The notes below the pieces were generated by a model. The model saw nothing but the letters and a program-made list of their open reading frames with translations. It ran no database searches and was not told where the DNA came from. A program made the position numbers and the translations under genes. This document shows, piece after piece, positions 1-7,467 of a DNA stretch of 11,088 nucleotides; position 1 is the stretch's first letter, and each line of letters starts with the position of its first letter. The stretch is taken from the NCBI GenBank assembly GCA_002691835.1, contig NZJA01000098.1, forward strand, positions 1 through 11,088, given 5' to 3'. This DNA comes from Planctomycetota bacterium. Its GTDB lineage: Bacteria; Planctomycetota; UBA8108; UBA1146.

Positions 1-210
1 CGAGAATTTCGATAATGTTGTTTTCTGCCTGCCGTTGAGGGCCCGTAACAACGCGAAGAAGGCACCCCGCCCCGGCCCTCACACTGCAGAGGCGCGACGG
101 ACGTACCGGCGCCGATACAGGCGACGTGGACATGGTCGCGATACTTCATAGGAAAGGTGATAGGGTGAGGTAGTGCCGATAGGCTAGGGAAGAGGTTGCA
201 ACAGAGCGCC
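1..210 (+). promoter_or_regulatory. 5' flank / probable promoter and leader of the large coiled-coil gene
   Basis: No convincing coding sequence of a neighbouring gene is present here. The stretch should hold the promoter and 5' leader of the gene starting at 211. I see no TATA box. Two short upstream ORFs lie on the plus strand: 15-38 (7 codons plus stop) and 132-173 (13 codons plus stop), the second ending 37 bases before the main ATG. Whether either is in the mRNA depends on the transcription start, which cannot be read from sequence alone. Confidence 0.4.
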
Positions 211-3200
211 ATGGCGGGGCACGCGAGCGTCGTTGAGGAGGAGTGGCTTAGGTCTGTGGACCACCTGCGGGACATGGCTCGCCAGAACGAGGAAAGCCTT
301 TTGAAGAATAAGAGGCTGACTTCTGTGCTGAGCGTCCCGAACCGGGAACTCATCGACGGCATCGAGCACGTCGTCCCCGCCCTGGACGAGCGCAGAGCCG
401 CGTGGGCGAAGGACATCGCGTTCCAGCGAAGGCTCCTCGACGAGCGTTTCAGCCGGATAGACCAGAGCCGCGAGGACGTGGTGCACTTCCAAGATATCGG
501 GATGAATTCGACGGAGGACGAGGAGCACGAACGGCGCGTGGAGGCGGCGGCGGCGGCCAGGATGCTCAAGAGGCGTGGCAAGGGCAACAAGGCCCCAAAG
601 GTGCTGGGGGTCCTCGAACTCCTGCGAGTAAAAACCGGCGGCGGCGCGTCAACCTCCGTGTTGGCCCCGCCCCCTGACCTTCTGCAACACAAGAAGAAGC
701 CCAAGCTCCACGATGGCAAGGCGGCCGAGGCACTCACGCGCATGAAGCAGCGTCGCAACGAGGAGTTCATCGAGGCTAAGGTTTGTCGCGAGAGGGAAGC
801 CGCGGAGGCGCTCGTCCGCAAGGAGGAGGGGGAGCGGCTGTCGCACGAGGAGGAGGAGGCCAGGAGGAACAACACGGTCAAGTCAAGAGCCGCCCGCGCC
901 GCTGCGGCGATGGCTAAGATGCGTAAGGTGGGTAGGGAAGTCGCCATGGGAAGGAAGGTGGCGACGGCCGTGCAGGATAACTCGACGGAGGCCATCGCGG
1001 CGAGGGAGGCTGAGCGCGCGCAGCAGGAGGCATCCGAGCAGCTCATCGCCGCGGCTGAAGCACTGGAGGCGGAGGAAAACGAGGCTTCGCGACAGAGCAG
1101 GGAGATGCGCGAATTACGCGACAAGCTATCGCACGCACAAGCCGCGGCGGATGATGCAACACGGATGGCGCTTCACGCGGAGGAGATCATCACCGACCTC
1201 ATCGAAGACGGTCAGGAGGACGCCGCGGAGATGGCTTCCCAAACCGTCGAGGCGTGGCGGGCTCGCTCGATTGCTCTTAAAGCTGAGGCGGGTGTCATGC
1301 GTGCGGAGTACGAGGCGCTCGAAGAACGATACGGGCTGGCGGAGGGCCGAAGGGCCCAAGCAGAGGCGCAGCTTGAATCTCAGAACCATCTTCTGAACGT
1401 GCTCAAAGGCGATGTTCTGGAAAAAGATTCAGAGGCTGATGTCGCGAGAGCAGCACGAGCAAAAGTCATGGTGCACATTGCGAACGAGGTCATCTCGTAC
1501 ATATACAGCGCCGAGGCGAACGATGACCGGCAAGCTGTCACTGAAATAGTCGGAGCGGCGGCGGAACTCGGCGTGATGTCGGACGCGGCTGAGACTTTTG
1601 TTTCTCGCATCGACGAGGCTTCGGAGCGAGCTTCAGACACCGTCGCAGCCTCTCTCGCAGCCGCCCACGCCGCTAACAAGGCCGCGGTAGCTGAGGTCAG
1701 CGCCCGTTCCGATTTAGCCGCAGCGCAAAAGAATGCGGATGAAGCTCGAGATCGCCTTCGTTTGGCTCTAACTGAGATGTATGCTGCCTCGTCAAACGCA
1801 GCGGCTGGGTGCGAGGTGACGCTTGCTCATGACGCATCCGCAAGCTCAGCTAAACGCCTCGTCGCCGTCGTTGGGGCTCCGATGATGTCAGCTATCTTCA
1901 TCCCGGGGAAGACTAGGGTGTGCAAGGTCAAGGGCGGGTTCAACTTAATCGGTGCGAAGGTGCCTGCCGGAGAGGATCGAGAGAGTCCACCCGAAGACTT
2001 GATCAACCTCCTGTCGTTGGCGTTGCCACCGGCTCCTCGGGAAGGCGAATACAACCTCGAGGAGCTTGTCACCGAGCGAGTAAAGGCGACTAAGCGAGGG
2101 GTAGAATCCACCAAATCGGTGATACAAGCGTCGACGCTGGCAAAGAGAACAAAGAAGTTGGCAGCGGTTGCGAAGAAACTCGGTCTCGTCTCTGAAGAGG
2201 CTGGTGATGCCAACCCGGCGTTTGTGACCTCAGTGTTCAAGCCTCCCGGTTCTCAGTCGGCCAAACCCAAGCCCAAAGCCAAATCTACCGTGGACAGAGC
2301 ACCTAAGGCCGCTGCAAAGAAGGCTGCTGACGTCAAGCTCGAACCCCTTGTTCGTGTCCGCGTGGCTGTGGAGCGGTTCAATAGAGCGCACTTCACCGCG
2401 TCTCGGGCGGAGGAGGCGGTTCGCGCCGCACTGGACGATCTCGTGTCCGCGTTTGAGACGGCACCCGTGAAGAGGCGAGACGCGGACACGTTCGCGACCA
2501 GGGCTGAGTTGTTCGAGATTCGCAGAGTCATGGTGGAAAGGGTATTTCTTGTTGGCGTGCGCCAAATGGCGGAAGTGCAGCCTCGTATCACGCGATTGCA
2601 ACAGACATCAGTCGACCCAAGAGAAGCCACGATGGCACTCTTAGAGGCTAGCAACTCTGCCTATGGTGCCGTGGCGGTTGAGGCCGAAGTTGTCGTCGGT
2701 GAGTATCGAGGAAATATGAAGGCTGCGACCGCGGCACTGTCAGATGCTGAGAAAAGTGTCGCTGCTGCTCTGGACGCTTTGAGCGAGGCTGAAGCTGCTG
2801 AGCGAATCGCAAAAGATGAACACCTCGCCGCAAAAGACAGAAGGGCACGTGGAGAAACGCGACTCAAAAACCTCTTGCAGGTGATGAAAGAAGACAAGGG
2901 CATCATTTGGAAGGTTGAGATCGATGCACCAAAGGTCGATGCCGCGAAGGAAGCGGTTGAGGCACTGCGAGAAGTCGAGCTATCTGCGAGCCTGGCATCC
3001 AAGGAGGCAACCAAGAAAATTGAGAAAGCACGCCAGGCCATACCTGAGGCTGAGGCTTTCATCCCACCTGCCGCTGTTGCGCGCGAGCATGCAAGCAGAA
3101 TCCTCGCATCTATTGAAGAGGAGAGGGATGACATACGTCGGCTGGTGTCCGCAGCTTTAACAGCACTCAAACTTGATGCCGAGGGTGAACGTCTAGCGAT

Positions 3201-5172
3201 CATCGCAAAAGACGCAGCCGCTGAAGCCGCCGTCGCCGGTGAGAGCGACGCGGACATTCATCGTCTGGCCGTCGAGGCCGCGACTGCTGCATCCAAGTCA
3301 ATATCCGAGGCAGCACAGGAACGCGCCGTTGAGGCTGCAGAGGCCGCAACCGCCGCCAACGCTGACATTGCCGCTGCGGATGCTGAAGTTGTATCATGCA
3401 AGGCTGCGGTTGAGGCTCGCGAAGCAGACCTTGCACTGGCCAAGTACGAGATGACTCGCGCGCGAGATGAAGAACGTCGAAATCTGGCCGCTGAGCGCGA
3501 GGCTAAGATCGCGGAGCCCGTCGCAAAGCAGACCAAACCATCGCCAGAGAAGCCAAAGCGGCAGGTTAAAAACCCACGAGCACTTGCCAGATTCAGGATG
3601 GCTGTGAGACTTGTGATTGCTTCCATCGCTTTCGTCACACCGGCGCAACGAGCCGCGGCGGAGGTTGCGGAACTGCGTCGTAAAATCGTAGAGGCTGAAA
3701 GATCTCTCGAGGCTGCGATAGACGACGCGGAGTATGCCCGTAGAAAGGCTAAAATCGCCGAACGTCACTGCGAGGATGCGAGGAGGGGGGCAGCCGCGCT
3801 TCGAGAAAGGGCCAACGCCATCACGGAGAGGGAAAGCAGGGACAAGAAGCGGGCATCCAAAGCCACTTTCGTTCGCAAGGTGAGTGACGTCGACTCCCTG
3901 GCTGATTCGCTCCTTGCCGAGAAACACGCGGAAGAAGCGGTGCAGCGGGTCACGGAGACGCTGGATGCTGCTCGCGATGCGGTGGCGGCGGCGAAGAGTT
4001 CCGTGGAGCAGACGTCTCAGGCTGTGCGGGACGCGGAGAGCACCCTCGAGTCTGCTAGGTCGGATCTCGGCGAGAAGAGAGATGCCGGCGCACTCGCAGA
4101 GGCAGAAGCGCGTTTCGCTGAATCGCACGCTACTGCAGAGAAGCTTCGTGCCGAAGGACCGGGCCTGGAAGCCGCTGTCGCCGCTGCGGATGAGGCTGCA
4201 ACCAACGCCATGGAGCTTCGCGACGAGCTGAGGCGGGTGCACGAGGACCACGAGCGACGGGTTAAACGCGCAGCCGGCACCCTTCGCGCGGCGCGTGAGA
4301 TGTCTGAAGCATCCACGCAGAGGCATGCAGCGGAGCTTAAACGTTTGCATGACGCGGAGCGAGCCTTGAAGAGCGCGAGGAAGGTATTAGCAGAGGCGAC
4401 AAAACTGCGAGAGAAAGCTGAAGACAAGGCGGCAAAAGAAGCAGAAAGGCGGCGTCGCATGGCCGAGCTCGACAAGAAGGCACGCCAAAGAAAGCGTGAA
4501 AAGACGGTGAAGGCAAGCGACATTGTCGCTGATGATAATTCGTCGCGAGCAGTCGACGATTCGCGTCAGATGAAGCAGCCGGAACTCACCGAACTCGATG
4601 TCGAGGTGATCCATCGCATGTTTGAGGAGGCTGACGCGAGCGAGGCGGAGGGCATGCGTGAGAAACATCGGGATGACGAGGCCGCCATGAAGCATCGTCA
4701 CTCCAAGGAGATGTATACACTGGCGGACTGGCACCGTCGCGGCGGCGGTGCGGCTCCGAGACACTTATCAAGACGGAAGCACGAGCCCGGAAAGATGGTG
4801 GATACCCTCATGCAGAATTTCAAAGAGGACGTGTTCCGTGGCGGATCCGTGGCGACGCGGTTCGAGGGCGGTAACTCGTTCGGTCCACCCCCGGACCACG
4901 CCGTGGACAAGGTTTTGAGGCGACAGATGATGTCGCGCGGGGATTGGCTGCCGGAGATGGACGACCAGGACAAGCCGCCCGGCGTTGCGACAAACGAACT
5001 GGCCCGGAGGCACGCCGAAGAGACGAAAGCTGCGGGCCAGGCACGACGAGAGGAGCAGCGCCGGCACGTGGCGTCGCGAGAGGCGCGAAAGGAAGAGTTC
5101 ATTCGAAAAGCGAGCGAGGAGAGGAAGCGGGAGAAATTAGAAGCCGTCAAGGCGTTGTTAGGTAGGCAGTAG
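211..5172 (+). CDS. Very large Ala/Glu-rich coiled-coil protein, function unknown
   Basis: This is a 1653-residue protein in one uninterrupted frame. The start chosen is the ATG at 211, which has a strong context (gcgccATGGcg); the frame is open for five codons upstream but only with a TTG. Most of the protein is charged, Ala-rich helix with heptad character. The visible order is: helical N-terminus (about 1-120); a Gly/Pro-rich link ending in a KKKPK patch at 161; coil 1 (about 170-530); a low-coil segment (about 545-710) with a hydrophobic VVGAPMM-type stretch near 552 and a KPKPKAK tract at 685; coil 2 (about 711-1105), extremely Ala-rich near 1010-1070; a Lys/Pro link at 1109-1118; coil 3 (about 1145-1430); then a C-terminal part with a Gly/Pro/aromatic patch (about 1510-1590) followed by a basic terminal helix. 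There is no signal peptide or credible membrane span. Long coils of this type occur in cytoskeletal, flagellar-rootlet, SMC-like and motor-associated proteins, but no diagnostic head domain or ATPase motif is seen, so I assign no function. Codon choice in the middle third is less GC-rich than in the genes to the right. Confidence 0.88.
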   Translation: MAGHASVVEEEWLRSVDHLRDMARQNEESLLKNKRLTSVLSVPNRELIDGIEHVVPALDERRAAWAKDIAFQRRLLDERFSRIDQSREDVVHFQDIGMNSTEDEEHERRVEAAAAARMLKRRGKGNKAPKVLGVLELLRVKTGGGASTSVLAPPPDLLQHKKKPKLHDGKAAEALTRMKQRRNEEFIEAKVCREREAAEALVRKEEGERLSHEEEEARRNNTVKSRAARAAAAMAKMRKVGREVAMGRKVATAVQDNSTEAIAAREAERAQQEASEQLIAAAEALEAEENEASRQSREMRELRDKLSHAQAAADDATRMALHAEEIITDLIEDGQEDAAEMASQTVEAWRARSIALKAEAGVMRAEYEALEERYGLAEGRRAQAEAQLESQNHLLNVLKGDVLEKDSEADVARAARAKVMVHIANEVISYIYSAEANDDRQAVTEIVGAAAELGVMSDAAETFVSRIDEASERASDTVAASLAAAHAANKAAVAEVSARSDLAAAQKNADEARDRLRLALTEMYAASSNAAAGCEVTLAHDASASSAKRLVAVVGAPMMSAIFIPGKTRVCKVKGGFNLIGAKVPAGEDRESPPEDLINLLSLALPPAPREGEYNLEELVTERVKATKRGVESTKSVIQASTLAKRTKKLAAVAKKLGLVSEEAGDANPAFVTSVFKPPGSQSAKPKPKAKSTVDRAPKAAAKKAADVKLEPLVRVRVAVERFNRAHFTASRAEEAVRAALDDLVSAFETAPVKRRDADTFATRAELFEIRRVMVERVFLVGVRQMAEVQPRITRLQQTSVDPREATMALLEASNSAYGAVAVEAEVVVGEYRGNMKAATAALSDAEKSVAAALDALSEAEAAERIAKDEHLAAKDRRARGETRLKNLLQVMKEDKGIIWKVEIDAPKVDAAKEAVEALREVELSASLASKEATKKIEKARQAIPEAEAFIPPAAVAREHASRILASIEEERDDIRRLVSAALTALKLDAEGERLAIIAKDAAAEAAVAGESDADIHRLAVEAATAASKSISEAAQERAVEAAEAATAANADIAAADAEVVSCKAAVEAREADLALAKYEMTRARDEERRNLAAEREAKIAEPVAKQTKPSPEKPKRQVKNPRALARFRMAVRLVIASIAFVTPAQRAAAEVAELRRKIVEAERSLEAAIDDAEYARRKAKIAERHCEDARRGAAALRERANAITERESRDKKRASKATFVRKVSDVDSLADSLLAEKHAEEAVQRVTETLDAARDAVAAAKSSVEQTSQAVRDAESTLESARSDLGEKRDAGALAEAEARFAESHATAEKLRAEGPGLEAAVAAADEAATNAMELRDELRRVHEDHERRVKRAAGTLRAAREMSEASTQRHAAELKRLHDAERALKSARKVLAEATKLREKAEDKAAKEAERRRRMAELDKKARQRKREKTVKASDIVADDNSSRAVDDSRQMKQPELTELDVEVIHRMFEEADASEAEGMREKHRDDEAAMKHRHSKEMYTLADWHRRGGGAAPRHLSRRKHEPGKMVDTLMQNFKEDVFRGGSVATRFEGGNSFGPPPDHAVDKVLRRQMMSRGDWLPEMDDQDKPPGVATNELARRHAEETKAAGQARREEQRRHVASREARKEEFIRKASEERKREKLEAVKALLGRQ

Positions 5173-5330
5173 AGAAGCGCACCGGTAGGAGCGAGTTAAA
5201 AGTGAAAGTTCACGTCGCTTTGGATTCGATTCGGCACGAAGGGCTGGCGGGATCTCGCTGGGTCCAGTTGGCGGGCTCCCAGGCGTCTACGCATAATCAG
5301 AAGAGACCGCACCGCTGCATCGGTTGCACC
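5173..5330 (+). promoter_or_regulatory. Intergenic spacer and probable promoter of the plastid SDR-like gene
   Basis: These 158 bases separate two genes on the same strand. They must hold the 3' end of the coiled-coil transcript and the start of the next one. The most visible element is a small inverted repeat, GTGAA-AG-TTCAC, at 5202-5213, which also matches a minimal two-unit heat-shock-element core (GAAnnTTC). It is followed directly by an ACGT core. No TATA box is evident. Assignment as a promoter rests on position. Confidence 0.35.
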
Positions 5331-6463
5331 ATGGCCGCTCTCGCCACCTCGCTCTCCGCGATCGCGCGCGTATCGTCGAATGCCCCTTTGAAGCGTCAGC
5401 AGCGTAACCAGCCCCGTGGTGAGTGCTCCAACCCCCGCGCGCGATGACCGCGATGATCCGATAATATCTGTTTTGGTTCTGACGTGCCGATCCCTGTCTC
5501 ATCGCAGCACGCGCCCATCGCGCTCGGGTCATCTCCGCGTCCGCCGATGGACCCATCGTCATCGCGGGTGCGACCACTCAAACCGGCAGGCTCGTCGCCG
5601 GCCTAGCGGTCAAGGCGTACGGGGGCGCGAACGTCACGCTCGTCGTGAACCAGGATGCCCAAGAGGGATACTGGCCGGAAGACATGCCCGACGACATCGT
5701 GGAGAAGAGGATGTACGCCCCCGCGCCCGAGCTGGTGAAGTCCAAGCTCGTGGACCCGAGGAGCGCGGGCGATGCGCTCAAGTCGGCGAAGCAGGTGGTA
5801 TTCTGCGCGGAGTGGGGCGCCACGCAGGCGGAGCTCGCCGAGGAGCTCCTTCCGTCCGTCGGCTCGGGGACGAGGGTCGTGATGCTCTCCCGCGTCGGCA
5901 TCAACCGGAAGGACAAGGTGCCCTTCGAGGAGCAGAACAAGCCCCCGAAGAAGCTGCAGGAGGTTGCCCTCGGGCTGAAGCTCCCCACGGGTGAGAACTC
6001 CGGCCAGCCCGGTACCCTGGACGGCTTCGGCAACGCCGAGAAGATCCTCACGGCGGCGGCGGCGAAGCAGGGCTTCTCGACGCACATCGTCCGCAGCGGC
6101 GAGCTGAGGGGGAACGGTCCTCTGCTCCTCGCGGATCTTTCGGCCCGCTTGGTGGATAACCTGTACGACGTCAAGTACCAGGACCTGTACTTCAAGAAGG
6201 GCGACGAAGGTCAGGGGTACACCAAGCGGTTGAACCTCGCGGCGACCCTGCTGAGGATGGCCACCGTCGACTCCACCCCGCCCGCCGACTGCGCGGCGCT
6301 CAGCGTCGTGTGCGAGATGATCGATCCGTTCGGTCTGCTGGGAGAGAAGACCCTGACGGAGCCTACCGGGGTGGAGAGGAGGAAGGGTTACGACATGGCA
6401 AAGGGTAAGGCGCCCGCGCCCATCGCCGACGAGATCATCGACGATCTCATCGCAGCCCTTTGA
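5331..6463 (+). CDS. Chloroplast-targeted NAD(P)-binding Rossmann protein, atypical SDR/NmrA-like (two exons)
   Basis: The coding sequence is 5331-5418 joined to 5508-6463, giving 347 residues. The start is the ATG in caccATGGcc. Without splicing the frame ends soon after 5440; removing 5419-5507 restores one frame into the long second exon. Residues 1 to about 40 are rich in Ala, Ser and Arg with no acidic residue, and end in RVISASADG, a typical stromal transit peptide with a VISA-like cleavage site. The mature part begins with a beta strand and the nucleotide-binding loop GATTQTG (50-56), matching GATGxxG of atypical SDRs. Later come a VVMLSRVG strand and the AEKIL...STHIVRSGEL segment (206-229), which parallels the 'AEExLxxSGLxYTIVRPG' region of NmrA/SDR_a5-type proteins. 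The classical YxxxK pair is not obvious, so it may bind dinucleotide as a regulator or assembly factor (as HCF173 and HCF244 do) rather than act as a dehydrogenase. Substrate and partner are unknown. A non-SDR Rossmann protein is the main alternative. Confidence 0.8.
5419..5507 (+). other. Spliceosomal intron, 89 nt
   Basis: The donor is GTGAGT at 5419 and the acceptor is atcgCAG ending at 5507. A consensus branch site, CTGAC, lies at 5479-5483 with its adenine 25 bases before the acceptor AG. The intron is phase 1: codon 30 is split, G from exon 1 and CA from exon 2. It falls inside the transit-peptide region, so the exon boundary roughly separates targeting sequence from the mature protein. 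The joined frame stays open to the stop at 6463. Confidence 0.88.
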
Positions 6464-6510
6464 TCTGAGAGGCTGTGACAAACTACGCCCGCTGACATTA
6501 CATAAATATT
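6464..6510. terminator. Shared 3'-end region of a convergent gene pair
   Basis: Only 47 bases separate the stop codons of two convergent genes. The right half (about 6495-6515) is strikingly AT-rich for this window. On the minus strand it gives AATAAA at 6515-6510, overlapping the TAA stop of the cyclophilin gene, and TGTAA at 6502-6498, the motif described as a polyadenylation signal in many green algae. On the plus strand it gives CATAAA at 6501-6506. A dual-direction polyadenylation site is the simplest reading, though cleavage sites are not visible. Confidence 0.5.
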
Positions 6511-7467
6511 TTATTCCTCGTCGTCTGAGCTCGACATGTCACTAATATCTCCCAACAACTCGTCCATCATGCCTCCCCTCTGAAACGCGGTCTCCGTCGT
6601 CTTCTGTTTCTTGTTAGCCTGCGCGAGCCCGTCAGCCACGGACCGCTTGAGTTGCTCCGCCTGCTCGGCAGCCTCCCGGTCCAACCGAGCGCGGGTTTCT
6701 TCTTTAGTCTCAGCCTTCATCCTCGCCGCCCTCTCCGCCTCGCTCTGCGCCCTCTCCATCCTGAGCTCAGCCGCCATATGCAGCACCCCACCCGGTGCAT
6801 CCGCGGCTCCAATCGTCGTGGTACCGCACGCGGCCACCACAGTTTTCTTCTCCGGAAAGAACTCCCCGTCAACCTCGGCGTCCGAGAGAGCGGCGAGGAT
6901 CTTATTTCCTCGAACGACCCTCCCAACCACCTGTTGCTTGCCGTCGAGATGAGACGCCGGACCGAGCGTGATGGTGAACTGCGCGGAATCCGGGAACAAT
7001 GAGATGATCCCCGCTTCGGAGTGGGTCAGACGACGGCTCTCCTCGACCTTCACGCCCCCCTCCTTCCCTGGAGGCCCGCCGTCGAGGCGGACCGAATCGA
7101 CGATACGAAAGAATTCCGTCCCCTGGTACGAGACCTCCTTCCCGCCCCTTCCCTTCCCTGATCCCGTGCACCGCAGGACGAACTCACGCGACGCCGACGG
7201 TGCGATATCCTCGAATACCTCCGCGACGATGGTGCCCAACGACTCGGAGTCGGCCGTCAAGTCCATGTACACGTGAGGCCTATTCGCATCGGCACGGGGC
7301 AACCCAGCTGAAGTCGTAGCGGCCGCCTCCTCTGCTCTCCGTTCCAGTTCAGGATGCTGTCCCGTGGCCTTGAATATGGCCATGTTCTTGCGCAGCTCAG
7401 CAGTAGTGTAGGAGCTACCCTTCTCCTTGCCGCGATGGCTGATCTGCACGCTGTCGAACTTCGTCAT
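6511..7467 (-). CDS. Divergent cyclophilin-type PPIase-like protein with charged C-terminal tail
   Basis: The protein has 318 residues and starts at the ATG in gccaacATGacg. Cyclophilins are peptidyl-prolyl cis-trans isomerases, and many nuclear members act in splicing or chromatin. The cyclophilin-like domain spans about 64-217: VYMDLTAD...LGTIVAEVFEDIAPSASREF is the N-terminal sheet and helix, FFRIV (119-123) matches FHRII, and QFTITLGP...HLDGKQQVVGRVVRG (163-187) matches QFFIT...WLDGKHVVFGKVVEG. Judged against human CypA, Arg55 is kept (R121), but Gln63, Phe113, Trp121 and His126 are replaced by D, T, H and Q, and the loop before QFFI is shortened. A basic N-terminal extension of about 60 residues precedes the domain. 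A charged helical tail (about 230-290), a basic KKQK patch near 286 and an acidic, Ser-rich end (SSSDDEE, CK2-like) follow, suggesting a nuclear location. The fold is well supported; isomerase activity is doubtful. Confidence 0.88.
   Translation of the reverse strand: MTKFDSVQISHRGKEKGSSYTTAELRKNMAIFKATGQHPELERRAEEAAATTSAGLPRADANRPHVYMDLTADSESLGTIVAEVFEDIAPSASREFVLRCTGSGKGRGGKEVSYQGTEFFRIVDSVRLDGGPPGKEGGVKVEESRRLTHSEAGIISLFPDSAQFTITLGPASHLDGKQQVVGRVVRGNKILAALSDAEVDGEFFPEKKTVVAACGTTTIGAADAPGGVLHMAAELRMERAQSEAERAARMKAETKEETRARLDREAAEQAEQLKRSVADGLAQANKKQKTTETAFQRGGMMDELLGDISDMSSSDDEE

Noticed and set aside
196..210. TTG-started N-terminal extension of the coiled-coil protein, and similar TTG/GTG extensions of the PA14 (7520) and RPF2 (9519) genes
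   Set aside because: Nuclear genes start at ATG, and each has a well-placed ATG in good context a few codons downstream. In the PA14 gene that ATG also creates a clean signal peptide.
2699..2743. Possible small intron with a GTGAGT donor at 2699 and CAG ending at 2743
   Set aside because: At 45 bases it is too short for a spliceosomal intron, has no branch site, and the frame reads through with normal coil sequence.
3270..3400. Ala-rich near-repeats (VEAATAA / AEAATAA) as a tandem repeat or mobile insert
   Set aside because: The DNA is not a regular tandem array and the units vary. It is ordinary low-complexity helix composition with no terminal repeats or target-site duplication.
3595..3645. 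Possible transmembrane segment in the coiled-coil protein (MAVRLVIASIAFVTP)
   Set aside because: The uncharged run is too short, an arginine interrupts it, and both flanks are highly charged helix. It is better explained as a buried or hinge segment.
3394..4350. 318-codon open frame on the minus strand inside the coiled-coil gene
   Set aside because: It is the antisense shadow of a strongly biased Ala/Glu/Arg coding region. The translation is Leu/Arg/Ser/Cys-rich with no domain, and the plus-strand frame has consistent heptad structure.
5603..6481. 292-codon open frame antisense to the plastid SDR-like gene
   Set aside because: GC-rich genes lack stop codons in several frames. The sense strand has a Rossmann pattern, transit peptide and intron, while the antisense product has no recognisable feature.
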